A stretch of DNA of 64,000 nt from positions 248,001 to 312,000 of the forward strand of contig CAWJKP010000002.1 of the NCBI GenBank assembly GCA_963843465.1, in the 5' to 3' direction. The DNA comes from CAWJKP01 sp963843465. Lineage in GTDB: Bacteria; Planctomycetota; Planctomycetia; Pirellulales; Thermoguttaceae. Below are positions 8,091 through 15,178 of the stretch, in pieces; within the stretch, counting starts at the first letter, position 1, and the number at the start of each line of letters is the position of its first letter. Both the position numbers and the translations under genes were made by a program. The notes under the pieces are model-generated. The model worked only from the letters and a program-made list of their open reading frames with translations. It was not told the origin of the DNA and did no database searches.

Positions 8091-8160
8091 CGTGTGCAGT
8101 TAGCGCGGTGTCCCATCCGCAGTAATGGCCCCACGCATGCCTTAGCTACGTGAGCCAGAA

Positions 8161-8544
8161 ATGAATGATGATCCACACGCCGCGGCGCAGAAAGCGTCGT
8201 CAGAGCCCGCGAGAACCTGGCCGAGTGCGGTCGAATTACTGGTTAGCTATGCCGTGACGTTTTTCCTCGGCCTGGCCGGCACGTTTCTCGGGCTTTTGTT
8301 CCTAGTCGGCCCCTTCGCATCCCGGCTAAAGCCCGCTGGCGAGGTCTGTGGCACGTGGTGGATCATCCCGATCGGTCTTTCCGCCCTTGTCGGCGGTTCA
8401 GTGGGCGTGATACTCGGCTTATTTCTTGTACTTTGGTATGAAGTACGCCGTCACCCATCCGATATGGCGCGTACGCTGATCGTAGTCTTCACAGCAGCGT
8501 CTTTGGCATTGGCATCGCTTGTGGCTCTCGGCCTGGTCCTGTAA
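8161..8544 (+). CDS. Small membrane protein of unknown function
   Basis: 127 residues with a hydrophilic N-terminus and three hydrophobic segments: about 27-52 (YAVTFFLGLAGTFLGLLFLV), 67-90 (WIIPIGLSALVGGSVGVILG) and 106-126 (IVVFTAASLALASLVALGLV). No family is recognised and no ribosome-binding site is obvious before the ATG. It runs head-on into hslU with only two bases between the stops. Coding is supported by the clean helix pattern and typical codon use. Confidence 0.5.
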   Translation: MNDDPHAAAQKASSEPARTWPSAVELLVSYAVTFFLGLAGTFLGLLFLVGPFASRLKPAGEVCGTWWIIPIGLSALVGGSVGVILGLFLVLWYEVRRHPSDMARTLIVVFTAASLALASLVALGLVL

Positions 8545-8546
8545 CC

Positions 8547-9887
8547 CTAAAGGATGAAGCGGCTGAGGTCTTCGTCGTGGGAGACCTTGTCCAGCCGCTG
8601 GCGGACGTAGGCTGCGTTGATCACCACCCGCGAGGCGCCCATCTCGGAGGCCTCGAAGCTCAACTCCTCCAGCAGCCGCTCCATGATGGTGTAGAGCCGC
8701 CGGGCGCCGATGTTCTGCGAGGTCTGGTTCACCTGGCAGGCGTAGGTGGCCAGGGAGTCGATGGCGTCGTCCTCGAAGACGATCTCGACGCCCTCCGTGG
8801 CCAACAGCGCCTGGTATTGCTTGGTCAGGGCGCCCTTGGGCTCGCGGAGGATGCGGACGAAGTCGTCCTTGGTCAGGTCCGAAAGCTCCACGCGGATGGG
8901 GAACCGCCCCTGGAGCTCGGGCATCAGGTCGCTGGGCTTGGCGCGGTGAAAGGCCCCCGCGGCGATGAACAGCACGTGGTCGGTCTTCACGAAGCCGTAG
9001 CGGGTCTGGACCGTGGTCCCCTCGACGATCGGCAACAGGTCCCGCTGCACGCCCTGCCGCGAGACGTCGGGACCGTGAAGCTGCTCGCCGGAGACGATCT
9101 TGTCGATCTCGTCGATGAAGATCATGCCCAGGCTCTCCGCCAGCTCGATCGCCGAGGCATGGAGCTTCTCCTTGTTGATCAGCGCGTCGCTCTCCTGCTC
9201 GAAGAGCACTTTGCGGGCGTCGGCCACCGTCATCTTCCGCCGCGAGGTGTTCTTGGGCAGGATCTTCTCGAACATCGATTGCAGGTCGACGTCCATCTGC
9301 TCCATGCCGATGCCGGTAAGCATCATCGGCACCGCCTTCTGCTCGGAGGTGATCTCCACTTGCCGCTGGTCCAGCTCACCGGCGGCCAGCATCGCCCGCA
9401 TCTTCCGCCGCGTCCGCTCGTAGCGCTCGCCGGCGTCCGCCTCGGCATCGGCGCCGGGGCCGGCGTCCGGCGGCGAGGGGACCAGGAGATCCAAGAGCCG
9501 CTCTTCCACGCGCCGCCGGGCCTCGCCTTCAACGCTGACCTGCTCCGACTGCCGCACCAGCCCGATGGCGTTTTCCACCAGCTCCCGCACCATGCTCTCC
9601 ACGTCGCGGCCGTAGTAGCCGACCTCGGTGTACTTGGTCGCCTCGACCTTGAGGAAGGGGGCGCCGGTGAGCTTGGCCAGCCGCCGGGCGATCTCGGTCT
9701 TGCCCACGCCGGTGGGACCGATCATCATGATGTTCTTCGGCCCGATCTCCGGCCGCATCTCCTCGGCCACCCGCTGCCGCCGCCAGCGGTTGCGGACGGC
9801 CACGGCCACCGCCCGCTTGGCATCCTGCTGCCCGACGATGTAACGGTCCAATTCCTGGACGATTTCCCGAGGCGTCAACTCGCGCAC
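8547..9887 (-). CDS. hslU: ATP-dependent protease ATPase subunit HslU (ClpY)
   Basis: The 446-residue AAA+ ATPase unfolds substrates and feeds them to the HslV peptidase in the cytoplasm. Seen are the N-terminal LTPREIVQELDRYIVGQ, Walker A GPTGVGKTE (about 55-63), Walker B MIFIDEID, the intermediate domain with an Ala/Asp-rich linker, the sensor/arginine region around ELQGRFPIRVEL, and the C-terminal SRFIL that inserts into HslV. The pore loop reads GYYG instead of the usual GYVG. The GTG at 9887 is chosen because it yields the canonical N-terminus and overlaps the hslV stop by 13 bases, indicating translational coupling. The length is normal. Confidence 0.95.
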   Translation of the reverse strand: MRELTPREIVQELDRYIVGQQDAKRAVAVAVRNRWRRQRVAEEMRPEIGPKNIMMIGPTGVGKTEIARRLAKLTGAPFLKVEATKYTEVGYYGRDVESMVRELVENAIGLVRQSEQVSVEGEARRRVEERLLDLLVPSPPDAGPGADAEADAGERYERTRRKMRAMLAAGELDQRQVEITSEQKAVPMMLTGIGMEQMDVDLQSMFEKILPKNTSRRKMTVADARKVLFEQESDALINKEKLHASAIELAESLGMIFIDEIDKIVSGEQLHGPDVSRQGVQRDLLPIVEGTTVQTRYGFVKTDHVLFIAAGAFHRAKPSDLMPELQGRFPIRVELSDLTKDDFVRILREPKGALTKQYQALLATEGVEIVFEDDAIDSLATYACQVNQTSQNIGARRLYTIMERLLEELSFEASEMGASRVVINAAYVRQRLDKVSHDEDLSRFIL

Positions 9888-10423
9888 GCCAACTCCTCCA
9901 CGACGATGTTCGTATTGGTGTAGATGTCGATCCCCGCGGCGATCTCCAGCGCCGCCTGCACGATCTGCGGGGCCGTGAGGCGGCCGTGGGCGACCAGCGC
10001 CCGGGCGGCCGCCACGGCATACGACCCGCCGGAGCCGATCCCCAGGATGCCGTCGGTCGGCTGGATCACGTCGCCGGTGCCGGTCAACAGCAGCGTGTAG
10101 CGATCGTCGACCACGGCCAGCATCGCCTCCAGCCGCCGCAGCACGCGGTCGGTGCGCCACTCCTTGGCCAGTTCCGTGGCCGCACGGGGCACGTTGCCGG
10201 GGTAATCCCGCATCTTGGCCTCGAAACGCTCCAACAGCGCAAAGGCGTCGGCGGCGCCGCCGGCAAAGCCGGTCAGCACCTTGCCATCCATCAGCCGGCG
10301 GATCTTGATCGCGTCGGCCTTCATGATCGAGTTTCCCACCGTCACCTGGCCGTCGCCGCCCATGGCGACCGTGCCCTGATGCCGGACCGTGAGGATCGTG
10401 GTGGCGCGCGTCTTGAGCGGCAT
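9875..10423 (-). CDS. hslV: ATP-dependent protease peptidase subunit HslV (ClpQ)
   Basis: A 182-residue threonine peptidase forming the double hexamer of the HslUV protease. The sequence ATTILTVRHQGTVAMGGDGQ contains the catalytic N-terminal Thr (residue 8, exposed after removal of a short propeptide) and the conserved GDGQ. TGFAGGAADAFALLERFE and LGIGSGGSYAVAAARAL are the other signature segments. First gene of the hslV-hslU pair; its TGA lies inside the hslU start region. Upstream is a repeat-rich gap with no obvious heat-shock promoter. Confidence 0.95.
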   Translation of the reverse strand: MPLKTRATTILTVRHQGTVAMGGDGQVTVGNSIMKADAIKIRRLMDGKVLTGFAGGAADAFALLERFEAKMRDYPGNVPRAATELAKEWRTDRVLRRLEAMLAVVDDRYTLLLTGTGDVIQPTDGILGIGSGGSYAVAAARALVAHGRLTAPQIVQAALEIAAGIDIYTNTNIVVEELACAS

Positions 10424-10429
10424 AGGAGT

Positions 10430-10602
10430 TAGAAGGTAGGAGTTAGGAGTTAGAAGGTAGGAGTTAGTTAGGAGTCAGAAGTCAGGGGCTAAGAAAGAGG
10501 TAGCGTGTTGCTCGCCATTCGTACTTTTCGGCCTCATGGCCTGCGTCCGTCCGTGGGTCTTCATTCTAACTTCTAACTCCTAACTTCTAACTCCTTCGTC
10601 CG
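10430..10602. repeat. Family E inverted repeat (GGAGTTAGAAGTTAG units)
   Basis: Left side: several copies of TAGGAGTTAGAAGG; right side (about 10565-10602): their complement CTAACTTCTAACTCC. The two sides are separated by about 80 bases of unrelated sequence. The same arrangement follows the TPR gene at 46416-46524. Confidence 0.8.
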
Positions 10603-10868
10603 GCTTGGCGCCAGTACAGTATCGCCCAGAAGCCCGGCCGGCACCAGGGCCCCTGCTCTTCCGCCAAAAGCGCGGGAGCACATAACATCTTATACGACAA
10701 GATGTTATGCTGAAGCATGAGCTGCAGGTGGAAGTCAGACAATCCGCGGGACTGCCGGGTTTTTTGTAAAATCGGCGGGGAGAAATGGTTGCATGGGCAG
10801 ACCGGTGAGATTAGTGTAACTAAGTGGATTGGCCCGAACTCGGTTTCAGCAATAGAGGAGATACTGCA
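10603..10868. other. Gap upstream of the SHD1-domain gene
   Basis: Holds the perfect palindrome at 10681-10709 and, further down, ordinary leader sequence ending in GAGGAG about eight bases before the ATG at 10869. No gene seen. Confidence 0.5.
10681..10709. repeat. Perfect 11-bp palindrome, possible operator
   Basis: CATAACATCTT and AAGATGTTATG flank the 7-nt spacer ATACGAC. It is AT-rich, lies 160 bases before the SHD1 gene, has no T tract after it and no second copy was noticed in the window. It looks more like a dimeric regulator site than like the GC-rich repeat families. Confidence 0.45.
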
Positions 10869-11993
10869 ATGCGACGACTGGGATTGGTGCTGGCGACGAT
10901 GGTCGTGGCACTGTTGGTCATGTCGGAGGCGGTCCAGGCCTGCAAGTGTCTGGGCTTTGCCTGTGGCCGGTGTTGTGCGCGGCGATGCCGCGTGAGCTGT
11001 TGCGTGGTGGATTCGTGTTGTACACCCGCATCATGCTGCACGGCGGCGCCGGCCTGCTGTACTCCGGCTTGTTCCACTCCGGCTCCGGCTTGTTGTACTC
11101 CGGCTGCGCCCGTTGCGGCTCCGGCAGCCGTGGCGCCGACGGCGCCCGCACCGCAGCCGGCCGTAACGCCTTACGTGGCGCCGGCCGCACCGGCGACCGC
11201 GCCAGCGGTTACCGAGCCGCCCGCTCCCACTCCGGTCCCGCCCCTTCCGGCCGAGAAACCGGCGGAGGCCCCGGCCGTACCCGCCAAACCGCCTGCTCCC
11301 GCGGAGAAACCTGTCGAGGCGCCTGTTCCCGCCGTGGCGCCCGCGGAGAAACCCGCGGAAAAACCGGCCGAGAAACCCGCCGAGGCTCCGGCAGAGAAGC
11401 CCGCCGAGAAGCCCGCGGAAAAACCGGCCGAGATGCCGAAGCCCGCCGCCCCGGCCGAGGTTCCCGGGCCGACGCCGGCCGCTCCGGTCGAGAAGCCGAC
11501 GCCCGCCCCGGCTGAGAAGCCGACGCCCGCCCCGGCTGAGAAGCCGACGCCCGCCCCGGCAGAGAAGCCGACGCCCGCCCCGGCGGAGAAGCCGACGCCC
11601 GCCCCGGCGGAGAAGCCGACGCCCGCCCCGGCGGAGAAGCCGACGCCCGCTCCGGCGGAGAAGCCGACGCCCGCTCCGGCGGAGAAGCCGACGCCCGCTC
11701 CGGCGGAGAAGCCGACGCCCGCTCCGGCCAAGAAGCCGACGCCCGCTCCGGCCAAGAAGCCCGCCGCCACGCCGGAGCCCGATCCGTTCTCCCAGAACGA
11801 CGGCGGCCTGCGGATCTGGACCGACAGCTCCGGCAAGTACAAGGTCGAGGCCCGTTACGTCGGCACCCTGGACGATGGCACGGTGCGGCTGCAGCAGTCC
11901 AGCGGCCAGTACCTCCGCGTCTCGCTCCAGCGCCTGTCAGCGGCCGATCAGACGATCGTCCGCGGCATGACCAAGGCGATCGTCATGAACTGA
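10869..11993 (+). CDS. Secreted Cys-rich/Pro-rich repeat protein with C-terminal SHD1 domain
   Basis: 374 residues. An N-terminal signal peptide (residues about 1-24, LVLATMVVALLVMSEAVQA) leads into a cysteine-rich stretch of CCTP-type repeats (about 25-75), then a Pro/Ala region, AEKPAEKP repeats, and about eleven copies of the octapeptide EKPTPAPA, encoded by 24-bp tandem DNA repeats. The last ~60 residues (RIWTDSSGKYKVEARYVG, then VRLQQSSGQYLRV, LQRLSAADQ) are a Sla1 homology domain 1, very common in planctomycetes. The start has GAGGAG eight bases upstream. It probably acts at the cell surface, the Pro-rich part serving as a flexible stalk and the cysteines forming disulfides. No partner is known. 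Confidence 0.75.
   Translation: MRRLGLVLATMVVALLVMSEAVQACKCLGFACGRCCARRCRVSCCVVDSCCTPASCCTAAPACCTPACSTPAPACCTPAAPVAAPAAVAPTAPAPQPAVTPYVAPAAPATAPAVTEPPAPTPVPPLPAEKPAEAPAVPAKPPAPAEKPVEAPVPAVAPAEKPAEKPAEKPAEAPAEKPAEKPAEKPAEMPKPAAPAEVPGPTPAAPVEKPTPAPAEKPTPAPAEKPTPAPAEKPTPAPAEKPTPAPAEKPTPAPAEKPTPAPAEKPTPAPAEKPTPAPAEKPTPAPAKKPTPAPAKKPAATPEPDPFSQNDGGLRIWTDSSGKYKVEARYVGTLDDGTVRLQQSSGQYLRVSLQRLSAADQTIVRGMTKAIVMN
11491..11760 (+). repeat. 24-bp coding minisatellite, about 11 units
   Basis: Units of GAGAAGCCGACGCCCGCCCC plus GGCN, each coding EKPTPAPA. Units differ mostly in the last base or two; the final two read AAG for GAG (EKP to KKP). Such arrays change length readily by slippage. Confidence 0.9.
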
Positions 11994-12002
11994 CGCCCGT
12001 GC

Positions 12003-12125
12003 AGGGGACGCGGGGACACGGGGACGCGGGGACGCGGGGACACGGAGACGCGGGGACACGGAGACGCGGGGATGTTCTTGCGTCGCCCCACCTCCGCGTC
12101 CCCGCGTCACCCCATCCCCGCGTCC
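12003..12125. repeat. GGGGACGCG/GGGGACACG minisatellite with inverted partner
   Basis: About eight 9-bp units of GGGGACRCG or GGAGACGCG at 12003-12070, followed at about 12090-12125 by the complement (CGCGTCCCCGCG, CATCCCCGCGTCC). The two halves could pair to a long hairpin between the SHD1 gene and the hydrolase. Confidence 0.8.
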
Positions 12126-12171
12126 TTTCCGTTTTCCGCCGCTGCGGCTGGACGTTCCCGTCGGCGTCCGT

Positions 12172-12177
12172 TATCCT
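12172..12177 (+). promoter_or_regulatory. Putative -10 element (TATCCT) six bases before the hydrolase ATG
   Basis: TATCCT-GCCGTG-ATG. The spacing to ATG 12184 is the same as at 1871 and in two minus-strand genes, suggesting a leaderless transcript. The box itself is a weak match. Confidence 0.3.
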
Positions 12178-12183
12178 GCCGTG

Positions 12184-12768
12184 ATGAGCGCAGCAGAATC
12201 TTTTTCACGCAGCCCGGAATTGATGTCGGCCGGCGATACGGCCCTGCTGGTGATCAACGTCCAAGAGCGGTTGGCGCCGGCCATCGCCGGGAGCCGGCGG
12301 ATCATCTGGAACATCCGGCGGCTGATCGACGGGGCAAAGCTGCTGGGCCTGCCCGTGGCGGCCACCGAGCAGTATCCCCAGGGTCTGGGCCGCAGCGTGC
12401 CCGAGCTGGCCCAACGGCTGGGCGAGGTCCCTGCGAAGCTCTCCTTCAGTTGCCTGGCTTGTCCCGGGATTTTCCAGGGGCTGAAGGATCGCGGCATCTA
12501 CAAGCTGCTCCTCTCGGGCATCGAGGCCCACGTCTGCGTGCAGCAGACGGCCTTGGACCTGCTGGCCGCCGGCTGGCGGGTTTACCTGGCCGTCGACGCC
12601 GTCGGCTCCCGCGCGGAGCTCGACGCCCGGACGGCGATCAGGCGGATGGACTCCTCCGGAGTGACGCTCACGACCACCGAGGCGGCCTTGTTCGAGTGGT
12701 GCCGCGAAGCCGGCACGCCGCAGTTCAAGGAGATCAGCCGCCTGGTCCGCGAGGCGCCGCCGGCGTAG
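12184..12768 (+). CDS. Isochorismatase-like cysteine hydrolase
   Basis: A 194-residue alpha/beta hydrolase of the isochorismatase/YcaC type. The triad is visible: Asp in LLVINVQERL is replaced by Asn (VINVQ where most members have VIDVQ), Lys lies in AKLSFSCL, and the nucleophile Cys is in GIEAHVCVQQTALDL. The Asn for Asp change at the first position is unusual and may alter or abolish hydrolysis. The ATG at 12184 is preferred over the GTG at 12181. The gene converges on the aminotransferase across a nested palindrome. The substrate is not predictable; members act on amides, isochorismate or nicotinamide-like compounds. Confidence 0.8.
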   Translation: MSAAESFSRSPELMSAGDTALLVINVQERLAPAIAGSRRIIWNIRRLIDGAKLLGLPVAATEQYPQGLGRSVPELAQRLGEVPAKLSFSCLACPGIFQGLKDRGIYKLLLSGIEAHVCVQQTALDLLAAGWRVYLAVDAVGSRAELDARTAIRRMDSSGVTLTTTEAALFEWCREAGTPQFKEISRLVREAPPA

Positions 12769-12770
12769 GC

Positions 12771-12978
12771 CGCCAAAGTACGTCAGGCTTTCCAGCCTGG
12801 CAAAAGGGTAACCGTTCACGGGCCGCGTTATAGTAGCAGGCACACTCCGTGTGCCGTCCGCCTTGTCAGTGGTCCGCTTGGGCGGACGGCACACGGAGTG
12901 TGCCTGCTACTTTCCAGGCTGTGAACGGTTACGACCAAAGAGCTGCATCAGGCTGGAAAGCCTGACGTACGCTTGGCG
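12771..12978. repeat. Nested palindrome with family A copy 2 in the centre
   Basis: Three inverted repeats lie one inside the other: outer arms 12771-12799 and 12949-12978 (CAGGCTTTCCAGCCTG, itself a hairpin, plus flanks), middle arms GTAACCGTTCAC near 12808 and GTGAACGGTTAC near 12921, and the perfect 29-bp family A arms 12833-12861/12882-12910. The right outer arm forms the last codons of the aminotransferase gene. Confidence 0.85.
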
Positions 12979-14006
12979 AAGCGCCGGGCCTGGGCCGGGA
13001 TGTCCAGGCCGGCCTGCCGGTTCCAGGCGGCGATCAAGCGGGCGAAGATCGGCCCGGGCACTCCGCCGGCAATCGGCCGGCCGTCCAGCCGAGTGACAGG
13101 AATAAGGCAAAACGGCGTGCTGCTCAAGAACACCTCGCCGGCGGCGGCCACGTCGCCAAGCGTCAGTTGGCGATCGAGAAACTCCAGGCCCAGCCCGGCC
13201 GCCAATTGCCTCACTTCCGCCAGGCTGATCCCCGGCAGGACGCTGCCCGGCGGCGGAGTGGACAAGCCGGCGTGGCCGCCGGGGCTAACGGGCGCAACTC
13301 GGTCAGCCACGGCGGGGTTAACGGGCGAAACTCGGTTAGCCCCGGCGGCCACGCCGGGGCTAACGGGCTCGACCGAGTTAGCCCCGGCGTCCACGCCGGC
13401 CGTGTAGATCAGCAGGTTGGCGGTCGAGGTCTCGCTCACCCGGTCGTGCTCGTCCAACAGCAGGGCCCGGGCGCCGGGCTCGGCGGCCGCCGCCTGGGCG
13501 TCGGCCAGGTGGTAGTGCATGCGGCTGCGGCATTTCAGCTCCGGCGGCCAGCAGCACCCCGGGACCTGCCGGATCGCGGTGGTCCTCAGGGCCTGGCCCG
13601 AGTCGTACTTTTCCGCCCAAAGGCGGAAGGGCAACGGATAGGTGTGCAGGCAGACCAGCGGCCGGGCCGCGGCGGCCTCGGCCCGGTAGGAAGGATACTG
13701 GCCGGGCGTGACGAAGATCGAAAGGCCCAGGTCGTCCCCGTCTTCCAGAAGCTGGTGGTTGTGTTCGACCAATTCCAAGGCGATCCGGGCCAACTCTTCC
13801 TGGTCCATCCCCGCGTCAACCCCGATGATCGCCAACGAGTGCCGCAGCCGGGCGAGGTGCTCCGCGAGGCGGAATATCTTGCCGCCGAAAGTCCGCAACT
13901 GTTCGGCGACCGTCGAGCCCTGCACGAATCCCGCGTCCGTGGGCGAGATGACCGCTTGCGAGGCGGGAATCCAGCGTCCGTCGAAGTAAGCCAAGGGTTC
14001 TCGCAT
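12948..14006 (-). CDS. Class IV aminotransferase (D-amino-acid / branched-chain type) with repeat insertion
   Basis: A 352-residue PLP enzyme related to D-alanine and branched-chain aminotransferases and aminodeoxychorismate lyase. Seen: DAGFVQGSTVAEQLRTF near the N-terminus, the PLP lysine in ELKCRSRMHY, and the cofactor-phosphate loop VSETSTANLLIY. Directly after this loop sits a foreign stretch of about 45 residues (GVAAGANRVSPV-type repeats) coded by the repeat cluster 13266-13401; normal sequence resumes at SVLPGISLAEVRQL. The last residues RTSGFPA come from the nested palindrome. The ATG at 14006 has TATAAT six bases upstream. It is probably active, since the insert falls in a surface loop, but this is not certain. 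Confidence 0.8.
   Translation of the reverse strand: MREPLAYFDGRWIPASQAVISPTDAGFVQGSTVAEQLRTFGGKIFRLAEHLARLRHSLAIIGVDAGMDQEELARIALELVEHNHQLLEDGDDLGLSIFVTPGQYPSYRAEAAAARPLVCLHTYPLPFRLWAEKYDSGQALRTTAIRQVPGCCWPPELKCRSRMHYHLADAQAAAAEPGARALLLDEHDRVSETSTANLLIYTAGVDAGANSVEPVSPGVAAGANRVSPVNPAVADRVAPVSPGGHAGLSTPPPGSVLPGISLAEVRQLAAGLGLEFLDRQLTLGDVAAAGEVFLSSTPFCLIPVTRLDGRPIAGGVPGPIFARLIAAWNRQAGLDIPAQARRFAKRTSGFPA
13266..13401. repeat. Family F repeat cluster inside the aminotransferase gene
   Basis: Three to four units of GGCGTGGCCGCCGGGGCTAA in both orientations (for example GCCGGCGTGGCCGCCGGGG and its complement near 13385). Single or paired units occur at 16603-16625, 29340-29360 and, again in coding sequence, at 50903-50960. 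Confidence 0.8.
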
Positions 14007-14012
14007 CGCGCT

Positions 14013-14018
14013 ATTATA
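14013..14018 (-). promoter_or_regulatory. Consensus -10 box TATAAT six bases before the aminotransferase ATG
   Basis: On the minus strand TATAAT-AGCGCG-ATG. A perfect -10 box at this distance predicts a transcript starting at the ATG. The -35 position (about 14036-14041) shows no TTGACA. Confidence 0.5.
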
Positions 14019-14042
14019 CTGCACGCGGTCGGAAATGCGCTG

Positions 14043-14103
14043 TTCGTAGTCCCGCCTTTAGGCGGTCTTGATGCGGATTTCCGGCTAAAGCCGGTACTAC
14101 GAA
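14043..14103. repeat. Inverted repeat TTCGTAGTCCCGCC / CCGGTACTACGAA
   Basis: TTCGTAGT and ACTACGAA form the outer arms; inner GCCTTTAGGC and CCGGCTAAAGCCGG are small hairpins. Lies upstream of the aminotransferase promoter. Confidence 0.65.
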
Positions 14104-14303
14104 CTTCTGTTATTTGGTCCCGCGTGCATTATATGGCAAACGTCGGTCCCGGGCGGAAGGGCGTCGCGGGTCGGCATGGCGGATGATCTCGACCCGCCTC
14201 ATCAAGCAGGAGCAAGTGGATCCCGACGACCTCTTCGAGCACTGCTTCGGCCGCTGCCACTGCGCGTAATCCAGACTTCCATGAGACTTCGCGTACCGTC
14301 GAA

Positions 14304-14378
14304 TGCAAAATGAAAAATGCAAAATGAAAAATGGAAAACGGACATCGAAATTTTCATTTTCATTTTGCATTTCTCGGA
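14304..14378. repeat. AT-rich inverted repeat of AATGCAAAATGAAA units
   Basis: Left: ATGCAAAATGAAAAATG repeated; right: TTTTCATTTTGCATTT. It stands out in base composition from its GC-rich surroundings and could form a long hairpin in RNA. Confidence 0.7.
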
Positions 14379-14463
14379 CGCTGGTTTGGGCTTGACGCGG
14401 GCCCGTTCTCGAGCGTCAGGTGTTGCGTACGTTCGGCGCGACGGGGGCGGTCCCACGAGAAAC

Positions 14464-14495
14464 GAAGAAGCCCGCACAACAAAAGGCGGGCTTCT
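14464..14495 (-). terminator. Hairpin downstream of the lipoprotein gene
   Basis: AAGAAGCCCGC and GCGGGCTTCTT pair perfectly around ACAACAAAAG. It lies about 115 bases after the stop of the minus-strand lipoprotein gene. On that strand it is followed by CGTTTCTC, a poor T tract, so the role is likely but not certain. Confidence 0.5.
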
Positions 14496-14610
14496 TCCCA
14501 AATCGTGCTTTTTGGCCCGACGAGCCGATACGCCGACCTCGGTACCGGCAACTATCTCCTTGGAGCCTCCGGTGCGGGAAGCCCTTTCGCCAGATCGACA
14601 CCTGCCCGCT

Positions 14611-14955
14611 CTAGCGAATTGGTTGCCGTTCGGTTTGGTTCTCGGCCCGTTGAAGATTCTGGACACCATATTGGGCAGCTTCGAGGCCCTGGACCACGTT
14701 CTCATCGACCTTGTGCACTGTCGCAGCAGCCTTTACCACGTTCTGGTCAACGACGGTTTGCACCGCCGCCGCAGCCTGTCCCACTTGCTGGTTTGCAACC
14801 GCTTGCACCCTATCCGCAGCCCTTGGGACCGTTTCCCCACGGCTCGTCGGTGCAGCCACCGTGGCGTCGTGCTCGGAATGATTCCCACAGCCAGGCAGGC
14901 CGAACATCCACACGGCACATACCGCACACGCAAGAACCCACCTCAGCATCGTCAT
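14611..14955 (-). CDS. Small lipoprotein with amphipathic helix
   Basis: 114 residues. An N-terminal signal with lipobox (MLRWVLACAVCAVWMFGLPGC; LPGC predicts lipidation of Cys about 23) is followed by a polar region and then a long helix with repeated A-A-x-V-x-x-V-D pattern (VGQAAAAVQTVVDQNVV, AAATVHKVDENVVQGL), ending in a Gln/Arg-rich tail. AAGGAG lies six bases before the ATG at 14955. This resembles small coiled lipoproteins of the envelope. No family name can be assigned. It is a lone gene next to the intron relic. Confidence 0.6.
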   Translation of the reverse strand: MTMLRWVLACAVCAVWMFGLPGCGNHSEHDATVAAPTSRGETVPRAADRVQAVANQQVGQAAAAVQTVVDQNVVKAAATVHKVDENVVQGLEAAQYGVQNLQRAENQTERQPIR

Positions 14956-15178
14956 CGCAATTCTCCTTGCCCAATGGGCTACAACCGTCCTCGAATCGTA
15001 GGGGGCGGATTATCGGCAGGATGGCCTCTGGCGTCAAGAGCGGTCGGGTCTGCCGCGGGGCGGAAAACGGGGGGCGGAAAACGGGACTGGGGCGGAAAAC
15101 GGGACTGGTCCGGTCTTGGAAGGTTGGGCTGTTTCATTCATTATCTATCTTGCCAATATCGGACCTGTCCCGTTTTCC
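14956..15178. other. Gap with GGCGGAAAACGGGACTGG repeats
   Basis: Three tandem near-copies of GGGGCGGAAAACGGGACTGG at about 15055-15112, and one inverted copy TCCCGTTTTCCGCCCCC at 15168-15184, exactly where reverse-transcriptase sequence begins. No gene. Confidence 0.6.

Larger units (their letters stand above)
7726..8160. other. Palindrome-rich gap
   Basis: Contains a family G unit (7896-7937) and the wide inverted repeat 7964-8090. The 170 bases after the H1-like gene hold loosely paired GC-rich sequence (GGCAGGC...GCCTGCC) but no gene. Confidence 0.5.
14104..14610. other. Gap with repeats and a short unexplained open frame
   Basis: At 14182-14268 the plus strand can encode 28 residues rich in His and Cys (ending HCFGRCHCA), with no ribosome-binding site; it may be a gene scrap. 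14304-14378 is an AT-rich inverted repeat. 14464-14495 is a terminator-like hairpin. No full gene seen. Confidence 0.4.

Noticed and set aside
11171..11842. A 223-residue Gly/Ala-rich minus-strand protein
   Set aside because: It is the complementary reading of the EKPTPAPA minisatellite and lacks a start with ribosome-binding site.
14182..14268. A 28-residue His/Cys-rich small protein
   Set aside because: No ribosome-binding site and no homologue known; kept only as a remark in the gap entry.
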